DNA of 38,784 bases from NCBI GenBank assembly GCA_001804705.1, contig MHAY01000002.1:89559-128342 (forward strand), written 5' to 3'. Shown here one piece after another: positions 17,712 through 27,074 of the stretch. This stretch comes from Ignavibacteria bacterium RIFOXYC2_FULL_35_21. Lineage in GTDB: Bacteria > Bacteroidota > Ignavibacteria > Kapaibacteriales > UBA2268. The notes under the pieces are model-generated. The model was not told the DNA's origin. It ran no database searches and worked only from the letters and a program-made list of their open reading frames with translations. Within the stretch, counting starts at the first letter, position 1; each line of letters opens with the position of its first letter. The position numbers were made by a program, and so were the translations under genes.

Positions 17712-19406
17712 ATGAAAAGTGTATTGAATATTTTTGCAGTGGTTGTCGGCATAATTAGTTTGTATGGGCAATCTAATTATGAAGCAATAAGAAATTATGT
17801 ATATAACGGAGACTACATGAATGCAGCCGCTCTGATTCCTGCGGCAGTAAGGGAGAATCCGAAAAATGAATCAATGCTGATTCTTTGCGGTGATATATAT
17901 TTGGAACTTGACAAACTCGACTCGGCATTGATTATGTATCGGAAGGCTGATGGTGTTAATAGCGATGAACCTCCGACTATGAGAAAAATAGGAAGAACAC
18001 TTTCGTTGATGGGGCATCATTTCGAAGCAATTAAAATATTGAAAGATGCTGTAAAGGAAGCTCCCGAAGATGTTTATAATTATCTTGAACTTGGCAGGGC
18101 ATATATTGAGGCAGACTCCATGAAACTTGCCGAATTTAATATTGCTAAAGCAAGAGAGATTAATAAAACCATACCGGACGCTTATGTAGCACTCGGAGAC
18201 TTATATTTTGCCCAGAAAGTTTATGAACTGGCAAAAAATAATTATGAAGAAGCATTATCAATTAATGAAGATTTGATTGATGCCAGAATCAAACTTGCTA
18301 CAGCATATTATTGGCTTGGTATGAGGGAATTTGACAAGGACCTGGCAAATGGATTTTTTGAACGTTCACTTAAAGAATGGAATACAATAACAAAAAAAGA
18401 CCCAAAGAATGCAAGGGCTTATTTCGAGCAGGGTAAGATTTTATACTTTTCACAACAATATGAAAATGCTGCAAAATCACTATATGAATATGTTACATTA
18501 AGGCCTTCCGGTTCGCTTGGAAGATGGTACCTGGCTCAATCGCTTTATGAATTGAGAGCCTGCGATTCTGCATCCGTACAGTTAAAAATTTGTGCAAATG
18601 AAATTGACTCAATAAAGTCAAAAGCTCTGATGCTTGCTGCAAGGTGTTATTATGATAATTCAAGATATAAAGAATCTATTGAGGCTTTCCTGGAATTGAA
18701 AAAGACAGATACATTAGAATTACAGGATTTAAAACGAATTGCACAGTCTGCACTACAAATCGGGGATACAACCTTAGCTGTTCAATACTATGTTGAAGCA
18801 AAAGACAGAGACCCATCTCAGTGCAAATTTATCTTTGATGTCGGAAGATTTATAATGTATGTTGTTAAAGATTACAATCTCGCAATTACATTTTTCAAGA
18901 CAAGGCTCGCAAATTGCAACGACTCGTTGAACCAGACAGATGATTATTTTATTGGATATGGCTATTCTATTTTGAAGCAGTATGATTCTGCTTATGTTTA
19001 TCTTAAGGCAAGCCTTGCATTAAATCCAAAAGACCTTAAATCACATTTATTTCTCGGTGATGTATATGCTGGGATGAAAAAACCGGATTCGGCAAAGGTT
19101 GAATTTGAATTTATTATTGAAAATGTAAATGGGAATATTGAACCTGTAAAATACGAATTGACACAGGCATTATTCAAACTCTGTGGAATGTTCCTTGAGC
19201 AGAAGAAATCAAATGAATTAAAAAAGTTTGCACAGAAATGGATAGACCTTATGCCTGATTCACCTTATGGGTACTTATATATAGCCGTCAGTTATCAATT
19301 GAACGGCGATATGGAAAATGCATGCAAATATTATAAAAAGGTTTTATCGGTTGACTCCAAGAATCCACAGGCTAAAGAAATGCTTAGTAAATTGAAATGT
19401 CCCTAA
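17712..19406 (+). CDS. Exported TPR-repeat protein
   Basis: This 564-aa protein has a signal peptide (about 1-20, cleavage near SLYGQ). Nearly all the rest is tetratricopeptide repeats, for example AYVALGDLYFAQKVYELAKNNY, ARAYFEQGKILYFSQQYENA and a C-terminal YLYIAVSYQLNGDMENACKYY. TPR superhelices bind partner proteins, so this is probably a periplasmic scaffold. It is the last gene of the ExbB/ExbD/TonB/PstS-like module and may work with it. A heptamer array separates it from the upstream gene, so it may be expressed independently. Confidence 0.8.
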   Translation: MKSVLNIFAVVVGIISLYGQSNYEAIRNYVYNGDYMNAAALIPAAVRENPKNESMLILCGDIYLELDKLDSALIMYRKADGVNSDEPPTMRKIGRTLSLMGHHFEAIKILKDAVKEAPEDVYNYLELGRAYIEADSMKLAEFNIAKAREINKTIPDAYVALGDLYFAQKVYELAKNNYEEALSINEDLIDARIKLATAYYWLGMREFDKDLANGFFERSLKEWNTITKKDPKNARAYFEQGKILYFSQQYENAAKSLYEYVTLRPSGSLGRWYLAQSLYELRACDSASVQLKICANEIDSIKSKALMLAARCYYDNSRYKESIEAFLELKKTDTLELQDLKRIAQSALQIGDTTLAVQYYVEAKDRDPSQCKFIFDVGRFIMYVVKDYNLAITFFKTRLANCNDSLNQTDDYFIGYGYSILKQYDSAYVYLKASLALNPKDLKSHLFLGDVYAGMKKPDSAKVEFEFIIENVNGNIEPVKYELTQALFKLCGMFLEQKKSNELKKFAQKWIDLMPDSPYGYLYIAVSYQLNGDMENACKYYKKVLSVDSKNPQAKEMLSKLKCP

Positions 19407-19547
19407 AGAAATTGAATATAGATTATTTAATTTGTTTTCATTAAATTTGAAAACTGTTATTATTTAATGAATTTTTGTATTGGCCTATTCCTTTTATTTT
19501 TATATAATTACATTTGATTTTTATCGTAGTATCAACTACTCTTATTC

Positions 19548-19579
19548 TTTGGTAAATAGCATGTAATTCCGTATATTTG
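19548..19579 (+). promoter_or_regulatory. Bacteroidota-type promoter of the yceD-rpmF-plsX-fab cluster
   Basis: TTTG (19548-19551), 20 bp, TATATTTG (19572-19579) is a full match to the Bacteroidota consensus, 22 bp before the yceD start. The leader would be very short. Confidence 0.75.
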
Positions 19580-19601
19580 TAAGTTTTTTTAGGATAGAAA
19601 A

Positions 19602-20141
19602 ATGATAAAGATATATATCCAGAGTATCGAGGACGGTTTGCATGATATTGATATGTCGATACCCGTTGAGGAAGTTGTAGAATTATATCCTGAATATTTT
19701 GGCAACATTCATTTAGTTGGTAAATTGAGAAAATTTGGCAAGCGATATACATTTACCGGTAGTGCAAATTGCAAAGCTGCACTTGTTTGTGATATGTCCC
19801 TGAAAAATTTCACGAAGGAAATTTCAGCTAATTTGAATGTTTCATATCTTGCCGATACGTTTTTATTTCAAATGTCTTCGCATAGTGTTACAAATAAGAA
19901 AAGTGAAAGCGATGAGATTATAATAGCCGAAGAAGACAAGTATATTGACCTAACAAGTGAAATTCGCGAAGAACTTGCTGTCAGTATGCCTATGAAAAGA
20001 GTAGCACCTGAATATGAGGGAAAGAATTTTGAAGACATATATCCGCAATATTCCCCTAATTCTCAAACAAAGAAGAAAAAAGTGAAAAAAGGGGAGATTG
20101 ATGATAGATGGGCACCATTGAAGAAAATTAAGTTAAATTAA
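19602..20141 (+). CDS. YceD/DUF177-family protein
   Basis: This 179-aa protein has the DUF177 pattern: GKLRKFGKRYTFTGSANCKAA in the middle, an acidic stretch IAEEDKYIDLTSEIREEL and a C-terminal DDRWAPLKKIKLN. In many bacteria this gene lies just before rpmF and helps 23S rRNA / L32 maturation; the role is known mainly from plant and E. coli work. It is followed after 17 bp by rpmF. Its own promoter lies directly upstream. Confidence 0.85.
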   Translation: MIKIYIQSIEDGLHDIDMSIPVEEVVELYPEYFGNIHLVGKLRKFGKRYTFTGSANCKAALVCDMSLKNFTKEISANLNVSYLADTFLFQMSSHSVTNKKSESDEIIIAEEDKYIDLTSEIREELAVSMPMKRVAPEYEGKNFEDIYPQYSPNSQTKKKKVKKGEIDDRWAPLKKIKLN

Positions 20142-20158
20142 ATATAGGTTTAAAAAAA

Positions 20159-20335
20159 ATGCCAAATCCAACAAGAAGACATTCAAAGACAAGAAGAGAC
20201 AAAAGAAGGACGCATTACAAGGCGACTGCTTCTACAACCACGGTATGTCCGCAGTGCGGGGCTGCTAAATTGACTCATCATGCCTGCCCGGAGTGCGGAT
20301 ATTATAACGGACGAAAAGTGATAGCTTCAATCTGA
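20159..20335 (+). CDS. rpmF: 50S ribosomal protein L32
   Basis: This 58-aa protein starts MPNPTRRHSKTRRDKRR, the family N-terminus, and carries a zinc ribbon with CPQC and CPEC pairs ahead of GYYNGRKVI. It is a component of the large ribosomal subunit. It follows yceD, its usual neighbour, by 17 bp. The gene is easily missed because it is so short. Confidence 0.97.
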   Translation: MPNPTRRHSKTRRDKRRTHYKATASTTTVCPQCGAAKLTHHACPECGYYNGRKVIASI

Positions 20336-20363
20336 GAGTCAAAAAAATTATTAAATGAAAAAG

Positions 20364-20384
20364 AATAAATGTATGACATTTATT
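20364..20384. terminator. Hairpin between rpmF and plsX
   Basis: AATAAATG (20364-20371) and CATTTATT (20377-20384) form a perfect 8-bp, AT-only stem with loop TATGA. A weakly T-rich stretch follows. It could be a partial terminator or a processing site that sets L32 apart from the fab genes. Confidence 0.35.
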
Positions 20385-20414
20385 ATTCATTTTATTTAAT
20401 CAATATCGTCGAAG

Positions 20415-21473
20415 ATGCAAAATACTGAAATGAAAAAATGCAGAATAGCAGTTGATGCTATGGGTGGCGATTTTGCCCCTATTAATGAAGTACATGGTGC
20501 TATTTTAGCCTCTGATTATTTCCTGGATGAAACAGAACTTGAAATAATTCTTGTTGGTGACGAAGGGAAAATTAACACAGCACTTAGCCAGTTCGACCAT
20601 TCAAGGCTCAAATACTCTATTGTTCATGCTGAGGAAGTCATTACTATGGATGACGAACCAACTGCCGCTATTAAAAAGAAAAAAGAATCTTCATTATACA
20701 AAGGAATTGAGCAGGTATTAAAAGGATATGCCGACGCTTTCATTTCGGCAGGCAACACCGGTGCAGTGCTTTCGACTGCGACAGTTATGCTCGGAAGGGT
20801 AGCGGGAGTAAGCAGGCCTACAATTGGTGAATTTTTCCCTTCTCAGAAGAAACACCCCGTACTCGTTCTTGATGTTGGGGCTAATATTGACTGCAAACCG
20901 AGGCATCTTTACGAATTTGCCGTTATGGGTTCAATTCAGGCAAACCAGATTTATGGTTTGGAAAATCCGAGAATCGGATTACTCAATATCGGCGAAGAAA
21001 AATCAAAAGGTACAGAAGTTGTTCAGGAAACCTATAAATTACTTAAGGAAAGTCCTCTTAATTTTATCGGGAATGTCGAAGGAAGAGATGTATTCAATGG
21101 TACTGCAGATGTAGTGGTATGCGATGGTTTCACCGGTAATATAATCTTAAAATTTGCCGAAAGCATTGCAGGCTTCCTGAAATTCAGATTTAAAAAGTTT
21201 GCCGGTGTTAATTTCTTTAATAAAATATTAATGCTGTCTGCAATGCCAGCATTGAAAAAGGTATTCAAAGACCTCGATTACCAGGAATATGGTGGAGTGC
21301 CAATACTTGGTATTAATGGTGTAGTAATAATAGGCCATGGCAAATCCTCACCAAAAGCAATACAAAACATGATATATAAAGCATATGAGTTTGTTAAAAA
21401 GGATGTGAATGGCAAGATTGAAAAAGCCCTGAATTCGCCTTCTATTTCGGAACATATTGAACAGAATATATGA
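20415..21473 (+). CDS. plsX: Phosphate acyltransferase PlsX
   Basis: PlsX makes acyl phosphate from acyl-ACP for phospholipid synthesis. It is 352 aa. Motifs are IAVDAMGGDFAP, ISAGNTGAVLSTATVMLGR, VLDVGANIDCKP, GLLNIGEEKSKG, VVCDGFTGNIILK and YGGVPILGINGVVIIGHG. ATG 20430 is a possible alternative start and would remove five residues. The stop overlaps the fabH start (ATGA). The order rpmF-plsX-fabH is the classical one. Confidence 0.96.
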   Translation: MQNTEMKKCRIAVDAMGGDFAPINEVHGAILASDYFLDETELEIILVGDEGKINTALSQFDHSRLKYSIVHAEEVITMDDEPTAAIKKKKESSLYKGIEQVLKGYADAFISAGNTGAVLSTATVMLGRVAGVSRPTIGEFFPSQKKHPVLVLDVGANIDCKPRHLYEFAVMGSIQANQIYGLENPRIGLLNIGEEKSKGTEVVQETYKLLKESPLNFIGNVEGRDVFNGTADVVVCDGFTGNIILKFAESIAGFLKFRFKKFAGVNFFNKILMLSAMPALKKVFKDLDYQEYGGVPILGINGVVIIGHGKSSPKAIQNMIYKAYEFVKKDVNGKIEKALNSPSISEHIEQNI

Positions 21474-22459
21474 CAGCAACAATTACTTCGATAGCACATT
21501 ATTTACCACCTGATGTTTATCCAAATTCTTATTTTGAGAATTATCTCGATACATCCGATGAATGGATTGTAGCAAGAACCGGAATAACCGAAAGAAGATT
21601 TATAAAGGATGGAGCGACCTCGGATATGATTATTCCTGCGGCTAAGCAATGCCTCGAGAGAAGAGGTATGAAGCCGAATGATATAGATTGTATCATTGTA
21701 TCAACTGTAACTCCTGACCACATGTTTCCTTCGACAGCTTGTATTGTTCAGAATAAGTTAGGAGCCGAGAATGCTTGGGGATATGATATATCTGCGGCTT
21801 GTTCGGGATTTCTATTCTCATTGGTAACAGCTGCCAGCCTTGTAGAATCAGGTGCCGTAGAAAATGTTTTGCTTTGCGGTGCCGATAAGATGAGTTCAAT
21901 TTTGGATTTTGAAGACAGGTCGCAAGCGGTATTATTTGGAGACGGGGCAGGTGTTGTTTTGATTGAAAAATCAAAAGAAAAAGAATACGGCATTATTGAC
22001 CATATTCTGCATATCGACGGGGCGGGCGGCCCCTATCTTCAGCAGGTTGCAGGAGGCAGTTACAAGCCTGCATCAATTGAAACTGTAACAAACAAAGAAC
22101 ACTATATTTATCAGGATGGGCAGGCTGTATTTAAGGCAGCAGTTGTCGGAATGGCTGATGTTTCTCTCGAAATAATGCAAAAGAATAATCTTTCTTCTGA
22201 TGATGTTGACTGGTTGGTTCCGCATCAGGCTAATTTGAGAATTATAGCTGCGACAGCTAATAGAATGGGGATTGATAAAAACAAGGTTATGATTAATATT
22301 GATAAATACGGCAATACTACTTCGGGTACAATTCCTATTTGTCTTTCCGAATGGCTCGATATGGGTAAAATTCATAAAGGAGATAGACTCATTCTATCAA
22401 GCTTTGGTGCAGGTTTTACCTGGGGAGCAGTTTATTTGAGATGGGGAATGGATAAGTAA
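21470..22459 (+). CDS. fabH: 3-oxoacyl-ACP synthase III FabH
   Basis: FabH starts fatty-acid synthesis by condensing acetyl-CoA with malonyl-ACP. It is 329 aa. The catalytic triad is Cys111 (SAACSGFLF), His252 (VPHQANLRI) and Asn282 (KYGNTTSG); the 30-residue His-Asn spacing matches E. coli. ATG 21470 overlaps the plsX stop. It is followed by a 164-bp AT-rich gap before fabD. Confidence 0.97.
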   Translation: MTATITSIAHYLPPDVYPNSYFENYLDTSDEWIVARTGITERRFIKDGATSDMIIPAAKQCLERRGMKPNDIDCIIVSTVTPDHMFPSTACIVQNKLGAENAWGYDISAACSGFLFSLVTAASLVESGAVENVLLCGADKMSSILDFEDRSQAVLFGDGAGVVLIEKSKEKEYGIIDHILHIDGAGGPYLQQVAGGSYKPASIETVTNKEHYIYQDGQAVFKAAVVGMADVSLEIMQKNNLSSDDVDWLVPHQANLRIIAATANRMGIDKNKVMINIDKYGNTTSGTIPICLSEWLDMGKIHKGDRLILSSFGAGFTWGAVYLRWGMDK

Positions 22460-22623
22460 AAATTATGAATTTTGAATGCTGTATTATGAATTGTAGATAA
22501 TTAATTACTGATGTTACGCAATTATTATTATTTCCAAAAAGCAATTATATATAAATTAAATATTTTGAAAATTGTTCATTAAAAATTCAATGGAAATTGA
22601 AAATTGATAATTGAAAATTTAAT

Positions 22624-23553
22624 ATGAAAAGAGCATTATTATTTTCAGGACAGGGGTCTCAGTATGTTGGGATGATGAAGGATTTTTCTGAAAAAATTCC
22701 TTCTGCTCGTGAATTAATTAAACATTCTGATGAAGTTCTTGGTTATAAATTGAGTGAAATTTGTTTTAACGGACCTATCGAGCTTTTAAAGGAAACAAGA
22801 TTTACACAGCCCGCTATATTTTTACATTCAGCTTTAATATTGAATTTATTGAAAAATAAGTTGGAATTTAATGCAACTGCAGGCCATTCTGTAGGTGAAT
22901 ATGCAGCTCTGTTTGCTTCGGGAGTACTTGATTTTGAAGATGCTCTGATGCTTGTCTCTTTGAGAGGCGAACTGATGTTTAAAGCTGGAGAGAATGAACC
23001 GGGGACAATGTTTGCAGTAATTAACCTCGATGATGATAAAGTTGAAGAAGTCTGCAAAAGGTTAACTGAAAACGGAAATGGAAATGTGGTTGTTGCAGCA
23101 AATTATAATTCACCCGGGCAGATTGTTGTTTCTGGTTCAGCTCGATATTTGAGAGATAATGCAAAATCTTTCAAGGAAGCAGGAGCAAAGCTGGCCAAAG
23201 AACTTGTTGTGAGTGGTGCATTCCATTCACCTTTGATGGATGCGGCGAAGAAAGAGCTTGAAATAGCTATAAATAACACTGATTTCAATTATGCAAAAGT
23301 GCCGGTCTATTGTAATGTTTATGCCAAACCGCTTGCCGATGCTAACGAAATAAAAGATGCATTGGTTAAGCAATTGACCTCACCCGTGATGTGGACTCAA
23401 ACAATGAAGCAGATGGAAAGTGATGGATTTGATACTATGATAGAAATTGGCCCGGGAAATGTTTTGCAGGGTTTGGCAAAAAGAACGGTTGATGGTGTAA
23501 GTTTATCAGGTATAGATAAAGCAGAAGATTTAATTGGAATTTTGAATTCTTAA
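22624..23553 (+). CDS. fabD: Malonyl-CoA:ACP transacylase FabD
   Basis: FabD loads malonyl groups onto ACP. It is 309 aa. Active-site Ser89 is in AGHSVGEYAAL, His201 in GAFHSPLM, and FSGQGSQYVGM is at the N-terminus. An AATTGAA-type array (about 22600-22620) runs almost to the start codon, leaving no recognisable SD. Confidence 0.96.
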   Translation: MKRALLFSGQGSQYVGMMKDFSEKIPSARELIKHSDEVLGYKLSEICFNGPIELLKETRFTQPAIFLHSALILNLLKNKLEFNATAGHSVGEYAALFASGVLDFEDALMLVSLRGELMFKAGENEPGTMFAVINLDDDKVEEVCKRLTENGNGNVVVAANYNSPGQIVVSGSARYLRDNAKSFKEAGAKLAKELVVSGAFHSPLMDAAKKELEIAINNTDFNYAKVPVYCNVYAKPLADANEIKDALVKQLTSPVMWTQTMKQMESDGFDTMIEIGPGNVLQGLAKRTVDGVSLSGIDKAEDLIGILNS

Positions 23554-23617
23554 TTTTGATTTGTGTATAAAGAATTTAGATTAAATATAAAATGAGATGA
23601 AAATTAAAAAAATTTAA

Positions 23618-23625
23618 TATATTTG
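23618..23625 (+). promoter_or_regulatory. Possible -7 element upstream of fabG
   Basis: TATATTTG fits TAnnTTTG, 24 bp before the fabG ATG. No TTTG is 20 bp upstream, so it is tentative. Confidence 0.3.
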
Positions 23626-23649
23626 TAGTTTATATAAAAGAACAGAGTT

Positions 23650-24396
23650 ATGGTAAAAGGTTTGGAGAATAAGACAGCAATTGTAACTGGCGGTTGCAGG
23701 GGAATTGGGAAAGCTATTGTCGAAAGACTTGCACATGACGGTGCAAAAGTGTTTGCATTTGATTACGTTATTCCTAAACCTGATGAAGTGTTCATTGAAG
23801 AAATTGATATTAAGGGCCTCGTGAAGTGCATCCAAGTTGATGTTACCCAGGATAATTCTGTTAATAATGCCGTGCAGGAGGTTATGAATGACACCGGCAG
23901 GATTGACATTCTAATCAATAATGCAGGCATTACGCGTGATAATCTACTGATGAGGATGTCAGAAACTGAGTGGGATTCAGTGTTGAATACGAACCTGAAG
24001 GGTGCTTTCTTGTGTACCAAAGCAGTCAGCAGGATAATGATGAACCAGCGAAGCGGAAGAATAATAAATATGGGTTCAATTGTAGGTTCCATAGGTAATG
24101 CCGGGCAAGTGAACTATTCATCCTCCAAGGCTGGATTAATTGGAATGACAAAATCTTTGGCAAAGGAGTTGGGTTCAAGAAATATACTAGTTAATTTAAT
24201 AGCACCGGGGTATGTTATAACACCTATGACTGAAAAATTAACAGATGAGCAAAAACAGCTTTATATAAACAATATTCCTTTGAAACGCGGAGCATTGCCA
24301 AAAGATATAGCGAATGCAGTGGCTTTTTTTACTTCCGATGACTCAGCCTATATCACAGGACAGGTAATGCATGTTGATGGAGGACTGGCAATTTAA
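23650..24396 (+). CDS. fabG: 3-oxoacyl-ACP reductase FabG
   Basis: FabG performs the NADPH-dependent reduction of 3-oxoacyl-ACP. It is 248 aa. The cofactor motif is TGGCRGIG, then NNAGITRD, and the catalytic Ser143, Tyr156 and Lys160 have the family spacing. The N-terminal MVKGLENKTAIVTGG fits ATG 23650. It sits between fabD and acpP, the classical place. A 7-copy heptamer array starts directly after the stop. Confidence 0.95.
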   Translation: MVKGLENKTAIVTGGCRGIGKAIVERLAHDGAKVFAFDYVIPKPDEVFIEEIDIKGLVKCIQVDVTQDNSVNNAVQEVMNDTGRIDILINNAGITRDNLLMRMSETEWDSVLNTNLKGAFLCTKAVSRIMMNQRSGRIINMGSIVGSIGNAGQVNYSSSKAGLIGMTKSLAKELGSRNILVNLIAPGYVITPMTEKLTDEQKQLYINNIPLKRGALPKDIANAVAFFTSDDSAYITGQVMHVDGGLAI

Positions 24397-24445
24397 TTAC
24401 GAATTACGAATTACGAATTACGAATTATGAATTATGAATTACGAA
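24397..24445. repeat. Heptamer array, 7 copies of TTAYGAA
   Basis: Seven consecutive 7-bp units, five TTACGAA and two TTATGAA, begin on the base after the fabG stop. It has the same period and position as the array at 17497, with a different unit. Confidence 0.9.
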
Positions 24446-24510
24446 TGATCAAGATAAAATTTATATAATTTTAAATAAAAATATGTTTCATGTAAAATTA
24501 AGAGGTTAGT

Positions 24511-24744
24511 ATGGCTGATATTAAATCAAAAGTAGTGGAAATAATTGTAAAGAAGCTTGGAGTAGAAGAATCCCAGGTTACAGATAGTGCAAATTTCACT
24601 AAAGACCTTGGTGCAGATTCATTAGATACAGTAGAACTCATCATGGAATTCGAGAAAGAATTTGAAATAACAATCGAGGATAGCGACGCCGAAAAGATTC
24701 AGACAGTCGGCGATGTCGTGAGTTATCTTGAAGCAAAAAAATAA
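24511..24744 (+). CDS. acpP: Acyl carrier protein
   Basis: This 77-aa acidic carrier has Ser37 in [13 protein letters not shown] as the phosphopantetheine site. It has a good SD (AGAGG). It carries growing acyl chains for FabH, FabF, FabG and PlsX. The gene lies between fabG and fabF, the standard order. Confidence 0.97.
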   Translation: MADIKSKVVEIIVKKLGVEESQVTDSANFTKDLGADSLDTVELIMEFEKEFEITIEDSDAEKIQTVGDVVSYLEAKK

Positions 24745-24835
24745 ATAGAGTGAATTGAGAATAGTGAAGAATGAATATTAGATTTTAAAAAATATTCATT
24801 TTTCATTATAGATTATTAATTATTAGAAGGTGATT

Positions 24836-26095
24836 ATGCCAAATTACAATTTCCCAAAAATTGTTATTACCGGTGTTGGAGCCGTAAGTCCAATCGGTAA
24901 TAATGTTGAGGAATTCTGGCAGTCAATGATGGATGGAAAAAGTGGGGCTGCCCCAATATCGCGTTTCGATGCTTCTGACTTTGATACCAAATTTGCATGT
25001 GAAGTAAAGAATTTTGACCCTTTGCTGCATATGAATAAAAAAGAAATACAAAGGCTCGACCTATTTACTCAATATGCTATATCGGCTGCTACTATGGCAA
25101 TCGAAGATGCAGGATTGAATTTTGAAAAAATAAATAAAGACAGAGTTGGTGTAATTTTCGGTTCTGGAATTGGTGGTATGTGGACTTACCACAACCAACA
25201 GCAGGAACTATATGCAAGGGGTGGTAAACCGGATAGAATATCACCTTTCTTCATACCTATGCTGATTTCGGATATAGCACCGGGCCAAATAGCTATCCGT
25301 TGGGGATTGAAAGGACCGAATTACGGAACTGTATCTGCATGTGCAACATCATCACATTCTTTAAGTGATGCACTTATGAATATTCAGAGAGGCGATGCGG
25401 ATATGATGCTTGTAGGAGGAAGTGAAGCTGTGATTTGCCCGATGGGAGTCGGTGGTTTTAACTCTATGAGGGCACTTTCAACAAGAAATGATAGCCCTGA
25501 AACAGCAAGCAGGCCCTTTGATAAAGACCGTGACGGTTTTGTTATGGGTGAAGCAAGTGGTGTTTTAGTACTCGAAACTCTTGAACATGCTTTGAATCGC
25601 GGAGCTAAAATATATGCAGAATTTGCAGGGATTGGACTTACTGACGACGCTTTTCATATTACTCAACCTGCACCGGGTGGTGAAGGTGCCGTTAGGTCAA
25701 TGTCCTTGTGTATTAAAGATGCAGGACTGACACCGAATGATATTGATTATATCAACGCACACGGGACTTCAACACCTCATAACGACAGAAACGAGACCCA
25801 GGCAATTAAAACGGTTTTCGGAGACAGGGCATATAAAATGGCTATCAGTTCAACAAAATCCATGACGGGCCATTTGCTGGGTGCTGCCGGAGCTATCGAA
25901 GCCATAGCTACTGTGCTTTCTATTAAAGAAAGTATGATACCGCCAACAATTAATTATTTTACTCAAGATCCTGAATGTGATTTGGATTATACGCCAAATA
26001 AATCGAGAAAGTTGGAAATTCATGCGGCTATAAGCAATACATTTGGTTTTGGTGGGCATAATGCTTCGCTATGCTTTAAAGCGTTCGAGGAGTAA
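24836..26095 (+). CDS. fabF: 3-oxoacyl-ACP synthase II FabF
   Basis: FabF is the elongating condensing enzyme. Counted from ATG 24836 it is 419 aa with Cys169 (SACATSSH), His309 (NAHGTSTPHND), Lys341 and His346 (TKSMTGHLLGAAGA), matching E. coli with a +6 shift. ATG 24836 is chosen over GTG 24830 because MPNYNFPKIVITG follows it directly and AGAAGG lies just upstream as SD. A hairpin repeat lies just after the stop, before rnc. Confidence 0.96.
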   Translation: MPNYNFPKIVITGVGAVSPIGNNVEEFWQSMMDGKSGAAPISRFDASDFDTKFACEVKNFDPLLHMNKKEIQRLDLFTQYAISAATMAIEDAGLNFEKINKDRVGVIFGSGIGGMWTYHNQQQELYARGGKPDRISPFFIPMLISDIAPGQIAIRWGLKGPNYGTVSACATSSHSLSDALMNIQRGDADMMLVGGSEAVICPMGVGGFNSMRALSTRNDSPETASRPFDKDRDGFVMGEASGVLVLETLEHALNRGAKIYAEFAGIGLTDDAFHITQPAPGGEGAVRSMSLCIKDAGLTPNDIDYINAHGTSTPHNDRNETQAIKTVFGDRAYKMAISSTKSMTGHLLGAAGAIEAIATVLSIKESMIPPTINYFTQDPECDLDYTPNKSRKLEIHAAISNTFGFGGHNASLCFKAFEE

Positions 26096-26105
26096 GAAAA
26101 TTTTG

Positions 26106-26131
26106 ACCCTTCGACTAAGCTCAGGGTGACA
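26106..26131. repeat. Dispersed hairpin repeat, copy 3 (stem ACCCT/AGGGT)
   Basis: Stem ACCCT (26106-26110) pairs with AGGGT (26123-26127), loop TCGACTAAGCTC, tag GACA. It lies between fabF and rnc. Confidence 0.75.
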
Positions 26132-26203
26132 TGATGCTGAATCCTGAATGAGGATAATTAATTAGATAAATAAATTAAAAGTGAGAAAAAAATTTTTGAG
26201 CAA

Positions 26204-27040
26204 TTGTATAATGGATTTCTGAGGTTTTCACCGCTCAGAAAATATTTAAAGTTTAAATCCAACCGCAAAGGAAATTTTCCTAAGGTTGGATTTTTAACTG
26301 ATGAGCGCTTACGTGAATTAGAAAAGACTTTGGGAGTGCAGATTTACAAGAGAGAATTTTTTGAACAGGCTCTTACACACCGCTCCTACCTGCAAGTTTT
26401 AGATGCACCAAATTCTAACAGCGATTCCAATGATGAAGAGAAAGAGCAAAACAAGGGAATCAAATATCCATCGAATGAAAGATTAGAATTTCTTGGTGAT
26501 TCTATTCTCGGTATGGTTATAGCCGATTATTTATTTTCTCTGCATACTGATTTTCCTGAAGGGGAGCTGACCAAGATGAGGTCATGGCTTGTTAATAAAA
26601 ATTCTTTATCAATTGTTGCCAGAAAAATTGAACTGGATGAATTTTTGATGCTCAGCCACAGTGCAGCGAAATCGCTTGAGCAGGGTAGTGATTCAATATT
26701 AGCTGATGCACTCGAAGCAGTGATTGCAGCTATTTATCTCGATTCAGGTATCGAAGCATCAAAGAAATTTATATTGAATTCTTTACTTCCTGTGATGCTG
26801 AATAAAAATATAATGGTTGATACCAATTTTAAAAGCATTCTGCTTGAAAAAGCCCAGTCCGAAGGAAAGGAAATTCCAAGATACGAAGTAATTAATGAAG
26901 AAGGACCCGACCATGAGAAAGAATTTACGATTTCAGTTTATATTGGAGAGGAGCTTCTCGGGACAGGAAAAGGAAAGACCAAGAAACAAGCAGAACAAAA
27001 TGCGGCAAGCGAAGCGCTGAAATCAATTATTAATTATTAA
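26204..27040 (+). CDS. rnc: Ribonuclease III
   Basis: RNase III cleaves double-stranded RNA, including the 30S rRNA precursor. It is 278 aa from TTG 26204. The catalytic domain has FFEQALTHRSYL, NERLEFLGDSILG and DALEAVIAAIYLD, with the metal-binding acids in the expected places. A dsRNA-binding domain (about 205-278) ends GKTKKQAEQNAASEAL. The N-terminus is uncertain: no ATG occurs between the upstream stop and the conserved region, so a TTG or another rare start is used. The fab-rnc order is classical. Confidence 0.93.
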   Translation: MYNGFLRFSPLRKYLKFKSNRKGNFPKVGFLTDERLRELEKTLGVQIYKREFFEQALTHRSYLQVLDAPNSNSDSNDEEKEQNKGIKYPSNERLEFLGDSILGMVIADYLFSLHTDFPEGELTKMRSWLVNKNSLSIVARKIELDEFLMLSHSAAKSLEQGSDSILADALEAVIAAIYLDSGIEASKKFILNSLLPVMLNKNIMVDTNFKSILLEKAQSEGKEIPRYEVINEEGPDHEKEFTISVYIGEELLGTGKGKTKKQAEQNAASEALKSIINY

Positions 27041-27074
27041 TTTTTTTAAAATGAGAAAACAAATGAGGAATAAA

